From Deltaproteobacteria bacterium (GTDB taxonomy: Bacteria; Myxococcota; Myxococcia; Myxococcales; 40CM-4-68-19): a DNA stretch of 61,176 nucleotides. Each line of letters starts with the position of its first letter. Within the stretch, counting starts at the first letter, position 1. A model generated the notes under the pieces. That model was not told the DNA's origin. It made no database searches and worked only from the letters and a program-made list of their open reading frames with translations. Location of the stretch: positions 1-61,176 of the forward strand of contig VBLC01000050.1 in assembly GCA_005879315.1 (NCBI GenBank), given 5' to 3'. The translations under genes and the position numbers were made by a program. Shown here in pieces: positions 43,338-50,931 of the stretch.

Positions 43338-44027
43338 TCAGCGGCGCGGGACCGCCGGGCCGGGATGGTCCCTCCATGTGCCCGAGCGGGGAAAGACGCG
43401 CACGGCGCGCGAGTACGCGATCCACTCGAGCAAGAGAAGAAGGGCGAAGGAGATGGCGGTCGTCAGCTCCATGGTGCGGATGCTCCGCTGCATCCCTTGC
43501 AGACGCAGCTCGAGCAGGCGCCGCTCCTCGTCGATCGGATCGCCGGTCACGACCCGCAGCGTGTCGTCCATCTTGCTCTCGCTGGCCATGCGCGCCTCTG
43601 TGTCGCGCTCCGGCCCCAATCGCCGCCGGGCGATCAGCTCATCCTGGAAGCGGAAGAGATCGGCCATGCGCTGCTCGAGGCGCGGCGCGCTGGCGACCTG
43701 CCGCGGGTTGTCGGCGGTCAGCTCCTTGAAGTGCCAGACCTCGCGCCAGGCCGCCTTCACCGACGCCTGGTAGGAGGCGAGGATGCCTTCGTCGCTGGTC
43801 CGGAGGAACGCGTGCAGCGCAATGACTGACTGGCGCAGCGCCGCGCGCGCCGAGTAGAGCGACTCGAGCACTTCGTTGCTGTGCGCGAGCAGCTTGCTGT
43901 CCGCGCTCAGTCGCGAGCTCGTCCAGAAGATGGGCGCGGCCACGAGCGGCATGATGACGAACACGATCGCCAGTCGCCGGCGCTCGGATTGGCCGGCTTC
44001 ACTCCCTGGGATGGGATGCTCGTTCAC
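43338..44027 (-). CDS. CHASE3-domain membrane sensor protein without output domain
   Basis: 229 residues from the GTG at 44027 (GGAGGA 6 nt upstream). A membrane helix (about 20-38) is followed by a long helical extracytoplasmic region (about 40-185, SLYSARAALRQSVIALHAFL) typical of CHASE3, then a second helix (about 190-210) and a short basic tail. Full CHASE3 proteins continue into kinase or cyclase domains. Here the reading frame stops soon after the second helix. Function may depend on a separate partner, such as the adjacent lone receiver. Confidence 0.75.
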   Translation of the reverse strand: MNEHPIPGSEAGQSERRRLAIVFVIMPLVAAPIFWTSSRLSADSKLLAHSNEVLESLYSARAALRQSVIALHAFLRTSDEGILASYQASVKAAWREVWHFKELTADNPRQVASAPRLEQRMADLFRFQDELIARRRLGPERDTEARMASESKMDDTLRVVTGDPIDEERRLLELRLQGMQRSIRTMELTTAISFALLLLLEWIAYSRAVRVFPRSGTWRDHPGPAVPRR

Positions 44028-44122
44028 GCCATTCCTCCGACGAACGGCACCTTGGTAGACGCTCGACCGCGCGCGAGCAGAAGATATCAAGCGCCGCCCT
44101 TGACCGGTGTATCCTTCGTGCG

Positions 44123-46081
44123 GTGGAAGCGCCGCGGAGGGGCCCTCGTTGGACCGAGTCCCAGCTCTTTCTCGCGGCGTTGATCGCGCCCATCCTCGTC
44201 TACGACATCGTCCTGCAGTCGTCGCGGCTCTTGCTGCGCTTTGCCGACATGGTCGATCCGCCGCACGCGGGCTGGTTCTCCGGAGTGGCGCTCTCGGTCT
44301 TCTGGCTGCTCGGCGACATCGCCTTCGCGCTTTTCTCGGCGGTGCTGCTCCTGGTGCGCGACCAGCACGGCAAGCTCTGGATGACGGTCGCGATCGCGCT
44401 GCAGGCTGCCGCATTCCTCCTGGGGATGATCAACACCGCATCCTACGTCTATTTCATGCAGACGGTCGACGCCCTCGACTGGCCGCTGTTGCGCCACATG
44501 CTGGAGCAGCCGAGCGACCTCGGCCTGGTGATGGCGGGCGAGGTGACGGCGGGCCAGTGGCTCTTGCTCGGTCTCGTCTTCGTGCTGGCGATGGCCGGGC
44601 CCTGGCTGGTGCGCGCCTTGGCAATCCGCGCGCGGCGGCCACCGCTCTACCTCGGGCGCGAGCGGCGTTCGCGGCGCAAGCCGGCGGCGGCGGTTCTCCT
44701 CGCGGTGCCGGCGTTCACGCTGGCGCTGCTGCCACCGCCCATCGCGGCCCGGGACGTTGCGCTCGTCCGCAGTCCCCTCGCCTACATCGCCCAGACCTGG
44801 GCGTCGGCCGAGAGCGGCGTCGATCCGGCGGTCGACCAGGTGGTGGCGGAAACACGCTTCTTCGAACCTGGGCGACTGACCATCGAGCGAGTCTCCACGG
44901 AGCCGCTGCGCAACCTGGTCGTCATCGTTCTCGAGTCGACGCGCGCGCGCGCCGTCACGCCCTATGAGCCTTCGCTGCAGACCACGCCGTTTCTCGCCTC
45001 ACTGGCTGCGCAGAGCCTGCAGGTGGACAAGGCCTACGCCGTCATCCCCAGCACGGCGAAATCGCTGACCGCCATTTTCTGCAGCCTTTATCCGGCGACC
45101 TCGCTCGCGCCGCGCGCGCTCACGGCCGGCCTTCTCGGCCGCTGCCTGCCGCGGCTGCTCGGCGAGCAGGGCTATCAGACCGTCTACCTGCAAACGGCGA
45201 ACGCCCGGTTCGAAAACCGATTGCAGGCCGTGCCCAACATGGGCTTCGCAACCTTCATCAAGCCCGACGACATGCCGACGGCCGGCTTCCAGGAGGCCAA
45301 CTTTCTCGGCTTCGAGGATGACCAGATGCTCGGCCCGAGCGAGGCCTGGCTCCTCGCCCATCGCGACAAGCCCTTCTTCAGCGCCTACCTCACCGTGGAT
45401 GCGCACCACGACTACAACCGCCTCACCCGGCACGGCGTCTACCACTTCGCTCCGGCGGACGACATGCTCGACCGCTACCTCAACAACGTCCGCGCCACCG
45501 ACGTCTTCCTCGAGCAGCTTTTCGCCCAGTACAAGCGGGCCGGCGTCTACGAGAAGACGCTGTTCGTCATCGTCGGCGATCATGGAGAGGCCTTCGGCGA
45601 GCACGGCCGGCGCGCGCACAACACCGTCCCTTACGAAGAGGGGTTGCGGGTCCCGCTCCTCATCCACGACCCGACCGGCAAGCTGGTTGCTCCGAGCCAT
45701 CTGCCCGGGCCCATCAGCCAGCTCGACATCATGCCCACCGTGCTGGGCCTGCTCGGCTTCCGGGTGACGAGCGGCGCGCTCCACGGGATCTCGATGTTCG
45801 ATTCCCCGCGCGATCGAGTGCTGATCACTTCCTGCCTGGGCAGCTGCGCCACGCGGGTGACTGCCACCGAGGCGTTCATCCACCACTTCGGCCGGCGCGA
45901 GGACGAGCTCTACGACCTGCGCACCGATCCGCTCGAGCGCGAGGATCTCGCCCGGTCGTATCCGCAGCTGGTCCAGAAGCGGTCCGCGGAAGTGCTCGTC
46001 TTCCAACGGCGGATCGCGTCCTTCTATTATTTGCACACGCTGCACGCCATGCAGCCTCAGCATGCCGGCCGATCTCCCTGA
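44123..46081 (+). CDS. LtaS/sulfatase-superfamily membrane enzyme
   Basis: 652 residues. Five hydrophobic helices occupy the first ~240 residues, then an extracytoplasmic alkaline-phosphatase-like domain. The metal and catalytic motifs are VIVLESTRAR, PSTAKSLTAIFCSLYP (nucleophile Thr/Ser region), VDAHHDY, FVIVGDHGEAFGEHG and a C-terminal DELYDLRTDP. This matches phosphoglycerol/phosphoethanolamine transferases and membrane sulfatases. DELYDLRTDP is the typical sulfatase tail, so sulfatase is as likely as lipoteichoic-type transfer. The GTG start at 44123 lacks a convincing ribosome site. Confidence 0.83.
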   Translation: MEAPRRGPRWTESQLFLAALIAPILVYDIVLQSSRLLLRFADMVDPPHAGWFSGVALSVFWLLGDIAFALFSAVLLLVRDQHGKLWMTVAIALQAAAFLLGMINTASYVYFMQTVDALDWPLLRHMLEQPSDLGLVMAGEVTAGQWLLLGLVFVLAMAGPWLVRALAIRARRPPLYLGRERRSRRKPAAAVLLAVPAFTLALLPPPIAARDVALVRSPLAYIAQTWASAESGVDPAVDQVVAETRFFEPGRLTIERVSTEPLRNLVVIVLESTRARAVTPYEPSLQTTPFLASLAAQSLQVDKAYAVIPSTAKSLTAIFCSLYPATSLAPRALTAGLLGRCLPRLLGEQGYQTVYLQTANARFENRLQAVPNMGFATFIKPDDMPTAGFQEANFLGFEDDQMLGPSEAWLLAHRDKPFFSAYLTVDAHHDYNRLTRHGVYHFAPADDMLDRYLNNVRATDVFLEQLFAQYKRAGVYEKTLFVIVGDHGEAFGEHGRRAHNTVPYEEGLRVPLLIHDPTGKLVAPSHLPGPISQLDIMPTVLGLLGFRVTSGALHGISMFDSPRDRVLITSCLGSCATRVTATEAFIHHFGRREDELYDLRTDPLEREDLARSYPQLVQKRSAEVLVFQRRIASFYYLHTLHAMQPQHAGRSP

Positions 46082-46086
46082 GTATC

Positions 46087-46107
46087 CGATCGGCTTTCAG
46101 CCGATCG
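46087..46107. terminator. Stem-loop between convergent genes
   Basis: CGATCGGCT-TTC-AGCCGATCG is a 9-bp perfect hairpin with a 3-nt loop lying between the stop codons of two convergent genes. There is no U-tract, so intrinsic termination is uncertain. Position and stem suggest a bidirectional terminator. Confidence 0.5.
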
Positions 46108-46113
46108 AGAACG

Positions 46114-46488
46114 TCAGGGGGAGATGTTGATCGTCGCCCCCAGCTGCAGCCCTTGGGCGAGCGCGCCGCACTCAAGAATGGCAGAGGCCGCCGCAGCTCC
46201 CGGCTGGAAAGTTCCGTTGACCTGGACGGCGACCACTTGCCGAGCGCCTGTCGAGGTGATGGGCGCCGTGCTCGCGCCTGTGTAATTGCCCTGTCCGACC
46301 TGTACGGTCAGCGTCGCTGTGCTGGCGCCCGCGCCGCAGTCCAAAACGACGTAGACGAGGACGCCGGTGGCATCCAGCGTCGCCTGCTGCTGGATGGAGA
46401 GGGTCGGTGGGTCGGCAAGCGCGGCCTTGGAATACCCCAGGGCGAGCGCGACGACGGCAAGCACGGAGAGCGAGAATCGTCGGAGCAT
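46114..46488 (-). CDS. Small secreted protein of unknown function
   Basis: 124 residues, GGGAG 7 nt before the ATG. A clear signal peptide with AxA-type cleavage (AALADPP, about residue 25) is followed by a compact beta-rich, Thr/Ala/Gly-rich domain containing two Cys (LDCGAG, LECGAL) that may pair. Repeated TLTVQVGQGNYTG-like strands suggest a small sandwich. No family recognised. The gene stands alone between the sulfatase-like gene (convergent) and the metal-uptake operon. Confidence 0.72.
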   Translation of the reverse strand: MLRRFSLSVLAVVALALGYSKAALADPPTLSIQQQATLDATGVLVYVVLDCGAGASTATLTVQVGQGNYTGASTAPITSTGARQVVAVQVNGTFQPGAAAASAILECGALAQGLQLGATINISP

Positions 46489-46633
46489 TGTCTGTCTCCC
46501 TCGCAGGCAGGGCGAGCCGCGAGGGATGGCCGGCTCGCTGTTCGAGACTGCTGGAGGAAGGTGGACACGTCGGACACCTGCGGCAAGCGCTCCTCCGCGT
46601 GCCCGTCTGGCGGATCCGGCTGGGAGCCAGGCG

Positions 46634-47491
46634 CTATGCCGCGGCGGCAAGCTGCTTGAGCACGGCCTCCACCAGCGTGACCCAGTCGGTGATGCTCGGC
46701 TCGGCTCGAACGTCGGTGGGCAGGACGAGGAGCTTCGCTCCAGCCTTCTCGGCCACCAGCGACGCGACCGACTTGTTGTAGAAATTCTCCATCAAGAGCA
46801 GGCGCGCTCCCTCCTCCTTCATCGCCGCGATGAGCCGCACCAGGTGCTGGGGGTCCGGAGGGATTCCCGGCTTCGGCTCCACGTAGCCGATCTCCTCCAT
46901 TCCCAGCCACTGTGACAGGTACGTCCAGCTCTTGTGGTACGTCGCGATCTTCATCCCCCGCAGCTTGGCAGCGATCCCGCCCCACTCCTTTTCCTTCCGC
47001 GCGACGCGCGCCTCGAACGCCGCCAGGTTCTTCTGGTACGCCGCGCGCCCGTCAGGGTCGAGCAGCACCAGACGTTCCTCGATCTCGCGGGCGATGATGC
47101 GAGCGTTTTGCGGCGGCAGCCAGTAGTGCGGATTGCCGAGAGGATGGATGTCGCCCATGGCGCGGGTCACCCGCACGGTGGGCACGTCCAGCACCGGGAT
47201 CTGCTGCGAGCAGTCGAGATTGCCGGGCTCGCCGACCTGGATCTTGGGGTTGCGCGAGCCGAGAACGAGAGGAGGCAGCCAGCCGATCTCGAGCTCCAGT
47301 CCGACGTACACGAGGAGATCGGCGCGGTTCAGCACCAGCATGAGGTTCGGCTTGGCCTCGACGAAATGCGGGTCCTGGTAGCCCTTGGCGAGCGACTCCA
47401 CCTCGATGCGATCGCCGCCCACCTCCTTGGCGAGCGAGCCCAGCGTCTGGATCGACGACACGACGTGCAACACGGCGATCAAGGCGATCAT
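46634..47491 (-). CDS. znuA: Zinc/manganese ABC transporter substrate-binding protein
   Basis: 285 residues, AGGAG 6-7 nt before the ATG, with a short signal-like N-terminus. The cluster A-I metal-binding pattern is visible: His in QDPHFVE, His in GNPHYWLPP and His in ATYHKSWTYL, with an acidic residue near the C-terminus. There is no His-rich loop, so zinc versus manganese cannot be decided. It is last in an operon with the ATPase, permease and an outer-membrane protein, with 8 nt to the preceding gene. Confidence 0.88.
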   Translation of the reverse strand: MIALIAVLHVVSSIQTLGSLAKEVGGDRIEVESLAKGYQDPHFVEAKPNLMLVLNRADLLVYVGLELEIGWLPPLVLGSRNPKIQVGEPGNLDCSQQIPVLDVPTVRVTRAMGDIHPLGNPHYWLPPQNARIIAREIEERLVLLDPDGRAAYQKNLAAFEARVARKEKEWGGIAAKLRGMKIATYHKSWTYLSQWLGMEEIGYVEPKPGIPPDPQHLVRLIAAMKEEGARLLLMENFYNKSVASLVAEKAGAKLLVLPTDVRAEPSITDWVTLVEAVLKQLAAAA

Positions 47492-47499
47492 GAAAGCTC

Positions 47500-48810
47500 C
47501 TAGAACGGATGTGCGCCGTGGGCGCCGATGGAAATCTCCAGTTGGAAGAACAGGGCCGGGGCCCACGAGGGCTGCACCGCGGGCAGAAGCATGCCCACAG
47601 ACTGATCTGCAAAGGAGATGTTGCCCTTCTCCAGTTCGGCGTAGGCGCGGATGCGCATGAACTCGCTCCCCTGGAACGTCAGGTCGACCGCGCCGCGGGC
47701 GGTGCGAGCCGTCACGGAGCTGGCGGGCAAGCCGATCAAGTCGCCGCGCGCGCCCACGAACCAGCGCCGGGCGAATTGCACCACCGCCTGTCCGTAGGCG
47801 CCGCCGTCCCAGTCGTCCGCCAGGCCGTCGCCCGCGGCGAGATGGCGCACGACGACCTCCGCCTGGAACGCAACCGAGCCGTAGGTCTGCGCCACGTTGG
47901 CCGGCTTCCATTTCACGTACACGTCGGCGCCGAAGAGCTGCGTCTGCCGGCCGGCGCCCATCGTTCCGCCGGACGCGACCGAGAGACCCGGCGACTCGCC
48001 GCTGGCGAAATTGAGCCCGCCATAGAGCGACCACTCCTCACCGAAAGGCAGGAAGAACTTCGCCTCGGCTGTCAGGGTCGGCCGCTGGGCGACGTTGGCG
48101 CCGAAGCTTTTCACCGGCTCGGGCAGCGGCCCGTCGATGGACGCCGGGGCGTTGCTCACCGAGAGGGCCTCCGCGTAGAACGTGAGAAAGAAGGGCAGCG
48201 GCGCGAGCCAGCTCACCTGCGCGCCCGGCCCGCGCAAGCCGTCGTCGCCGAGGAACGCCGCGTTGATCAGCGGTCTGCGCGTGAAGTCCTGTACGTGCAA
48301 ATGCTGTCCGTTCTGCCGCCCGAACGCGCTGCGGAAGCTCCCCGCCTTCACTTGCAGGTTCCAGGGCAGCGAGGTGCTGGTGGCGAAGGCTTCCTCCACC
48401 TCGAGGCCGCTGAGGTTGGCGATGGTCAGGTAGACCTCGCCCTTGAAGTACGGATCGACGACGGCGCTCGCCGCGACCTCCACCTCCTGCGCGGTGAACC
48501 CCAGCGCGTGGGCGGTATCGCCGTGCAGGTTGGGGTCGTCGCCGTTGAGGAACTGCGGCGCGCGCCGTTGCCAGCCCATGGTAGCGTCGAGGATGGCGCT
48601 GATGTCAGGGTTCAGCGACTGAGCGCCGCGCATGAGGGTCTGCGGCACGGTGCCGGTCGAACCGGTCACCGCCGCCGGTGGCGCCGGCGGGTTCGCTGGT
48701 TGGCCCTGCTGGGTTTGCTGCTGATCGGCCTGGATGGCCTTCTCCAACTGCTTCTGCAGCTCCTGATCAGCTTGCGACTGCGCGAGAAGGCAGAGAGCGA
48801 GCAGGATCAT
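47500..48810 (-). CDS. Outer-membrane beta-barrel protein inside the metal-uptake operon
   Basis: 436 residues. After a signal peptide (MILLALCLLAQSQA) comes a Gln-rich coiled coil (about 17-45), a Pro-rich linker, and then about 350 residues of alternating beta-strands typical of a porin-like barrel ending LEISIGAHGAHPF. It lies between permease and binding protein (7 and 8 nt gaps), so it is almost certainly co-expressed with metal import and probably supplies the outer-membrane path for the metal. No plug domain, so TonB-independent. Confidence 0.75.
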   Translation of the reverse strand: MILLALCLLAQSQADQELQKQLEKAIQADQQQTQQGQPANPPAPPAAVTGSTGTVPQTLMRGAQSLNPDISAILDATMGWQRRAPQFLNGDDPNLHGDTAHALGFTAQEVEVAASAVVDPYFKGEVYLTIANLSGLEVEEAFATSTSLPWNLQVKAGSFRSAFGRQNGQHLHVQDFTRRPLINAAFLGDDGLRGPGAQVSWLAPLPFFLTFYAEALSVSNAPASIDGPLPEPVKSFGANVAQRPTLTAEAKFFLPFGEEWSLYGGLNFASGESPGLSVASGGTMGAGRQTQLFGADVYVKWKPANVAQTYGSVAFQAEVVVRHLAAGDGLADDWDGGAYGQAVVQFARRWFVGARGDLIGLPASSVTARTARGAVDLTFQGSEFMRIRAYAELEKGNISFADQSVGMLLPAVQPSWAPALFFQLEISIGAHGAHPF

Positions 48811-48817
48811 CGGCCCC

Positions 48818-49693
48818 TCAGATTGTGCTGCGGCGCAAGATCTTCAACAGCCCCGGCAAGAGGAAGAACGACGCGACGACGACCATCGACGCGCCGGTGG
48901 GCAGCTGCTCGACCCAGCTCACGTAGTACCCGATCGCCGCGGAGACTATGCCGAAGCCCACCGAGAGCGCGATGGTGTAGCGCATCCTCTCGGTGATCAT
49001 CAGGGCGGCAGCCGCGGGGATCACGGTGAAGGCGAAGACAGGCAGCGCGCCCACCGCGCGGGTCGCCACCGAGATGACCACCGCGATGACAAGATTGAGC
49101 ATGAGCTCATAGCGGAACACGCCCACGCCCTGCACCAGCGCCGTCTCCGGATCGTAGCTGACGAAGAGCAACTCCTTGAAGAAGAGCACGTTCACCACCA
49201 TCGCGGCGAAGCTGGCGGCGAAGAGCACCCAGATCTGCGCGCGCGGTACGGTGACTGCGTTGCCGAAGAGGATGTCGCCCACCGCATGCGCCTCCTGGGC
49301 GATGCGCGGGCTGTTGAGGATGGCCAGTACCAGGGCGCTCGCGACGATGTAGCCGAGCCCGACGATGGTCTCCGGCGCGAGCTTCCGGTGCCCGGGGCGC
49401 AAGGAGAAGAGGAACGCGGCGAAGCAGCCAAACAAGAGCGAGAACCAGGTGGGCTCGAGCAGCAGCGGCACCGCACCATGCTGGTGCGGGTCGATGCCCA
49501 CCAGCGACCCGACGTAGAATGCGAATGCCACGCCCACTCCGGAGATCTCCGAGAGCGCGGCCGAGACGAACACCATGCGCTTGAGCACCACGAAGACGCC
49601 GAGGTAGCCGAGGATGGCTCCGGCGAGGAGCCCGGCGATCATCGGCTCGACCCACAGATCGCGGCCGGCCCAGAAATCGAGAAAGCCGCTCAT
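48818..49693 (-). CDS. znuB: Zinc/manganese ABC transporter permease
   Basis: 291 residues with about eight membrane helices of the ABC-3 family: GAILGYLGVFVVLKRMVFVSAALSE near the start and the conserved GDILFGNAV loop in the middle. It pairs with the ATPase encoded immediately upstream (ATGA overlap). The later GALPVFAFTVIPAAAALM segment is characteristic of ZnuB/MntB-type permeases. Confidence 0.92.
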   Translation of the reverse strand: MSGFLDFWAGRDLWVEPMIAGLLAGAILGYLGVFVVLKRMVFVSAALSEISGVGVAFAFYVGSLVGIDPHQHGAVPLLLEPTWFSLLFGCFAAFLFSLRPGHRKLAPETIVGLGYIVASALVLAILNSPRIAQEAHAVGDILFGNAVTVPRAQIWVLFAASFAAMVVNVLFFKELLFVSYDPETALVQGVGVFRYELMLNLVIAVVISVATRAVGALPVFAFTVIPAAAALMITERMRYTIALSVGFGIVSAAIGYYVSWVEQLPTGASMVVVASFFLLPGLLKILRRSTI

Positions 49694-50436
49694 TTGACGA
49701 CCACGGCGGTGTGACCGTCGAGTTGCGCCACGCGCACTTCGCGGCCGTAGAGGCGTCCAAGGCGCTGCGGATCGATCATCTCCGCTGCCGGACCCACCTC
49801 GAAGAGCTGGCGCTCGCGGTCCACCACCGCCACTTCGGTGGCGAACCCGGCGACCGCGGTGAGCTGGTGGGTCGCCAGCACGACGCTGAGGTTGTGCGCC
49901 TGCTTCAGCCGCTGCACCAGCTCGAGCAGGATGCGCTCGGCGGCGGGGTCCATCGCGCTCGTCGGCTCGTCGAGCACCAGCAGCTCCGGCTCGGCTGCCA
50001 GAGCCCGCGCGATGAGCACTTTCTGGTGCTGCCCGCCGGAAAGCGCGTAGAGCGGCCGGTCGGCGAGATCCCCGATGCCGATCTCGCCGAGCGCATCGCG
50101 CGCCGCCTTGCGGTCCATCGCCGAATAGGGCCGCCCCGGCCCGGCCAGGCGCGCGCGGCCCATCAGCACCACGTCGAGCACGGTGAACGGCCAGCTCATG
50201 TCGAGCCGGTCACGCTGCGGCACGTATCCGATCCGCGGCGCGCGCGAGAGCGGCAGCACCCGCCGCCCTGCGATCAGCGGCAAGAGCCCGAGCAGCGACT
50301 TGAGCAGCGCGGTCTTGCCCGCGCCGTTGGGCCCGAGCACGCCGAGCGTGGTCCCTGCGCGCACGGCCAGATCGAGCGGCGGCAGGAGCGGCTGGCGATA
50401 CCCGATGACCGCGTGTTCGAGTCGGACCAACTCCAA
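49690..50436 (-). CDS. znuC: Zinc/manganese ABC transporter ATPase
   Basis: 248 residues. Walker A GPNGAGKT, Q-loop YVPQRDRLD, signature LSGGQHQKV, Walker B LLVLDEPTSAMD and H-loop ATHQL are present. ABC-3 metal-transporter ATPases share the VPQRxxxD segment. The start is a TTG at 50436 without a clear ribosome site; a TTG at 50430 is possible, and no ATG or GTG is in frame upstream nearby. It is the first gene of the four-gene uptake operon. Confidence 0.9.
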   Translation of the reverse strand: MELVRLEHAVIGYRQPLLPPLDLAVRAGTTLGVLGPNGAGKTALLKSLLGLLPLIAGRRVLPLSRAPRIGYVPQRDRLDMSWPFTVLDVVLMGRARLAGPGRPYSAMDRKAARDALGEIGIGDLADRPLYALSGGQHQKVLIARALAAEPELLVLDEPTSAMDPAAERILLELVQRLKQAHNLSVVLATHQLTAVAGFATEVAVVDRERQLFEVGPAAEMIDPQRLGRLYGREVRVAQLDGHTAVVVK

Positions 50437-50546
50437 GCGCGCAGTCGCTACCAGAGCAGTGACGGGCTGTCCATGACCTTCCTGTCCTGACGTTGGCCAT
50501 GCCGGGCTTTTGAATTAAATGCCCCACCGAACATCCAATCGCCCGC
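50437..50546. promoter_or_regulatory. Divergent promoter region of the metal-uptake locus
   Basis: Between the ATPase gene (minus) and the small His-rich gene (plus) lies an A/T-rich island TTTTGAATTAAAT (50508-50520), unusual in this GC-rich window and probably promoter DNA. A Zur/Fur-type operator would be expected, but I cannot identify a convincing box. Confidence 0.4.
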
Positions 50547-50825
50547 ATGGCCTTGAGGTCAGTCCTGCTCCAGCGCGCCGTCGCCATCGGGATGGCGCTC
50601 GCGCTTCTCTTGCTGGCTGGCCAGCAGCATCACCACGCGACCTTCGAGAAGAGCAGGTGCGTGGCCTGCGCCGTTCGCGTGCAAGCCTCGAAGCCGCCCG
50701 CAACGGCCGTACTCCTCACGGCGCCGGTGCTTCTCGCCCTCGATCTGTTCCCTGAGAAAGAGGAGCAACCCCCTCCGCACCTTCCGCCTCCGACTCCACG
50801 CGCACAAGGACCGCCTTCGGCCTGA
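50547..50825 (+). CDS. Small membrane or exported protein with His and Cys motifs, upstream of TonB receptor
   Basis: 92 residues. A hydrophobic N-terminal helix (about 10-25) is followed by QQHHHATF and CVACA, plausible metal ligands, a second hydrophobic stretch and a Pro-rich tail. Similar small proteins with a His/Cys patch (DUF2946-like) often accompany TonB receptors for metals. The match here is by layout only. Separated by about 105 nt from the receptor gene. Confidence 0.55.
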   Translation: MALRSVLLQRAVAIGMALALLLLAGQQHHHATFEKSRCVACAVRVQASKPPATAVLLTAPVLLALDLFPEKEEQPPPHLPPPTPRAQGPPSA

Positions 50826-50931
50826 ACGCCGCATTTCGCGAACAGGTCGATGTTGCAGTCCCACGAGCCGCAGGGCGCCCAGCGCGCCCGGCACTCATGC
50901 TTGCCCGGCCACATTGGCAGGAGTCCGTTCC

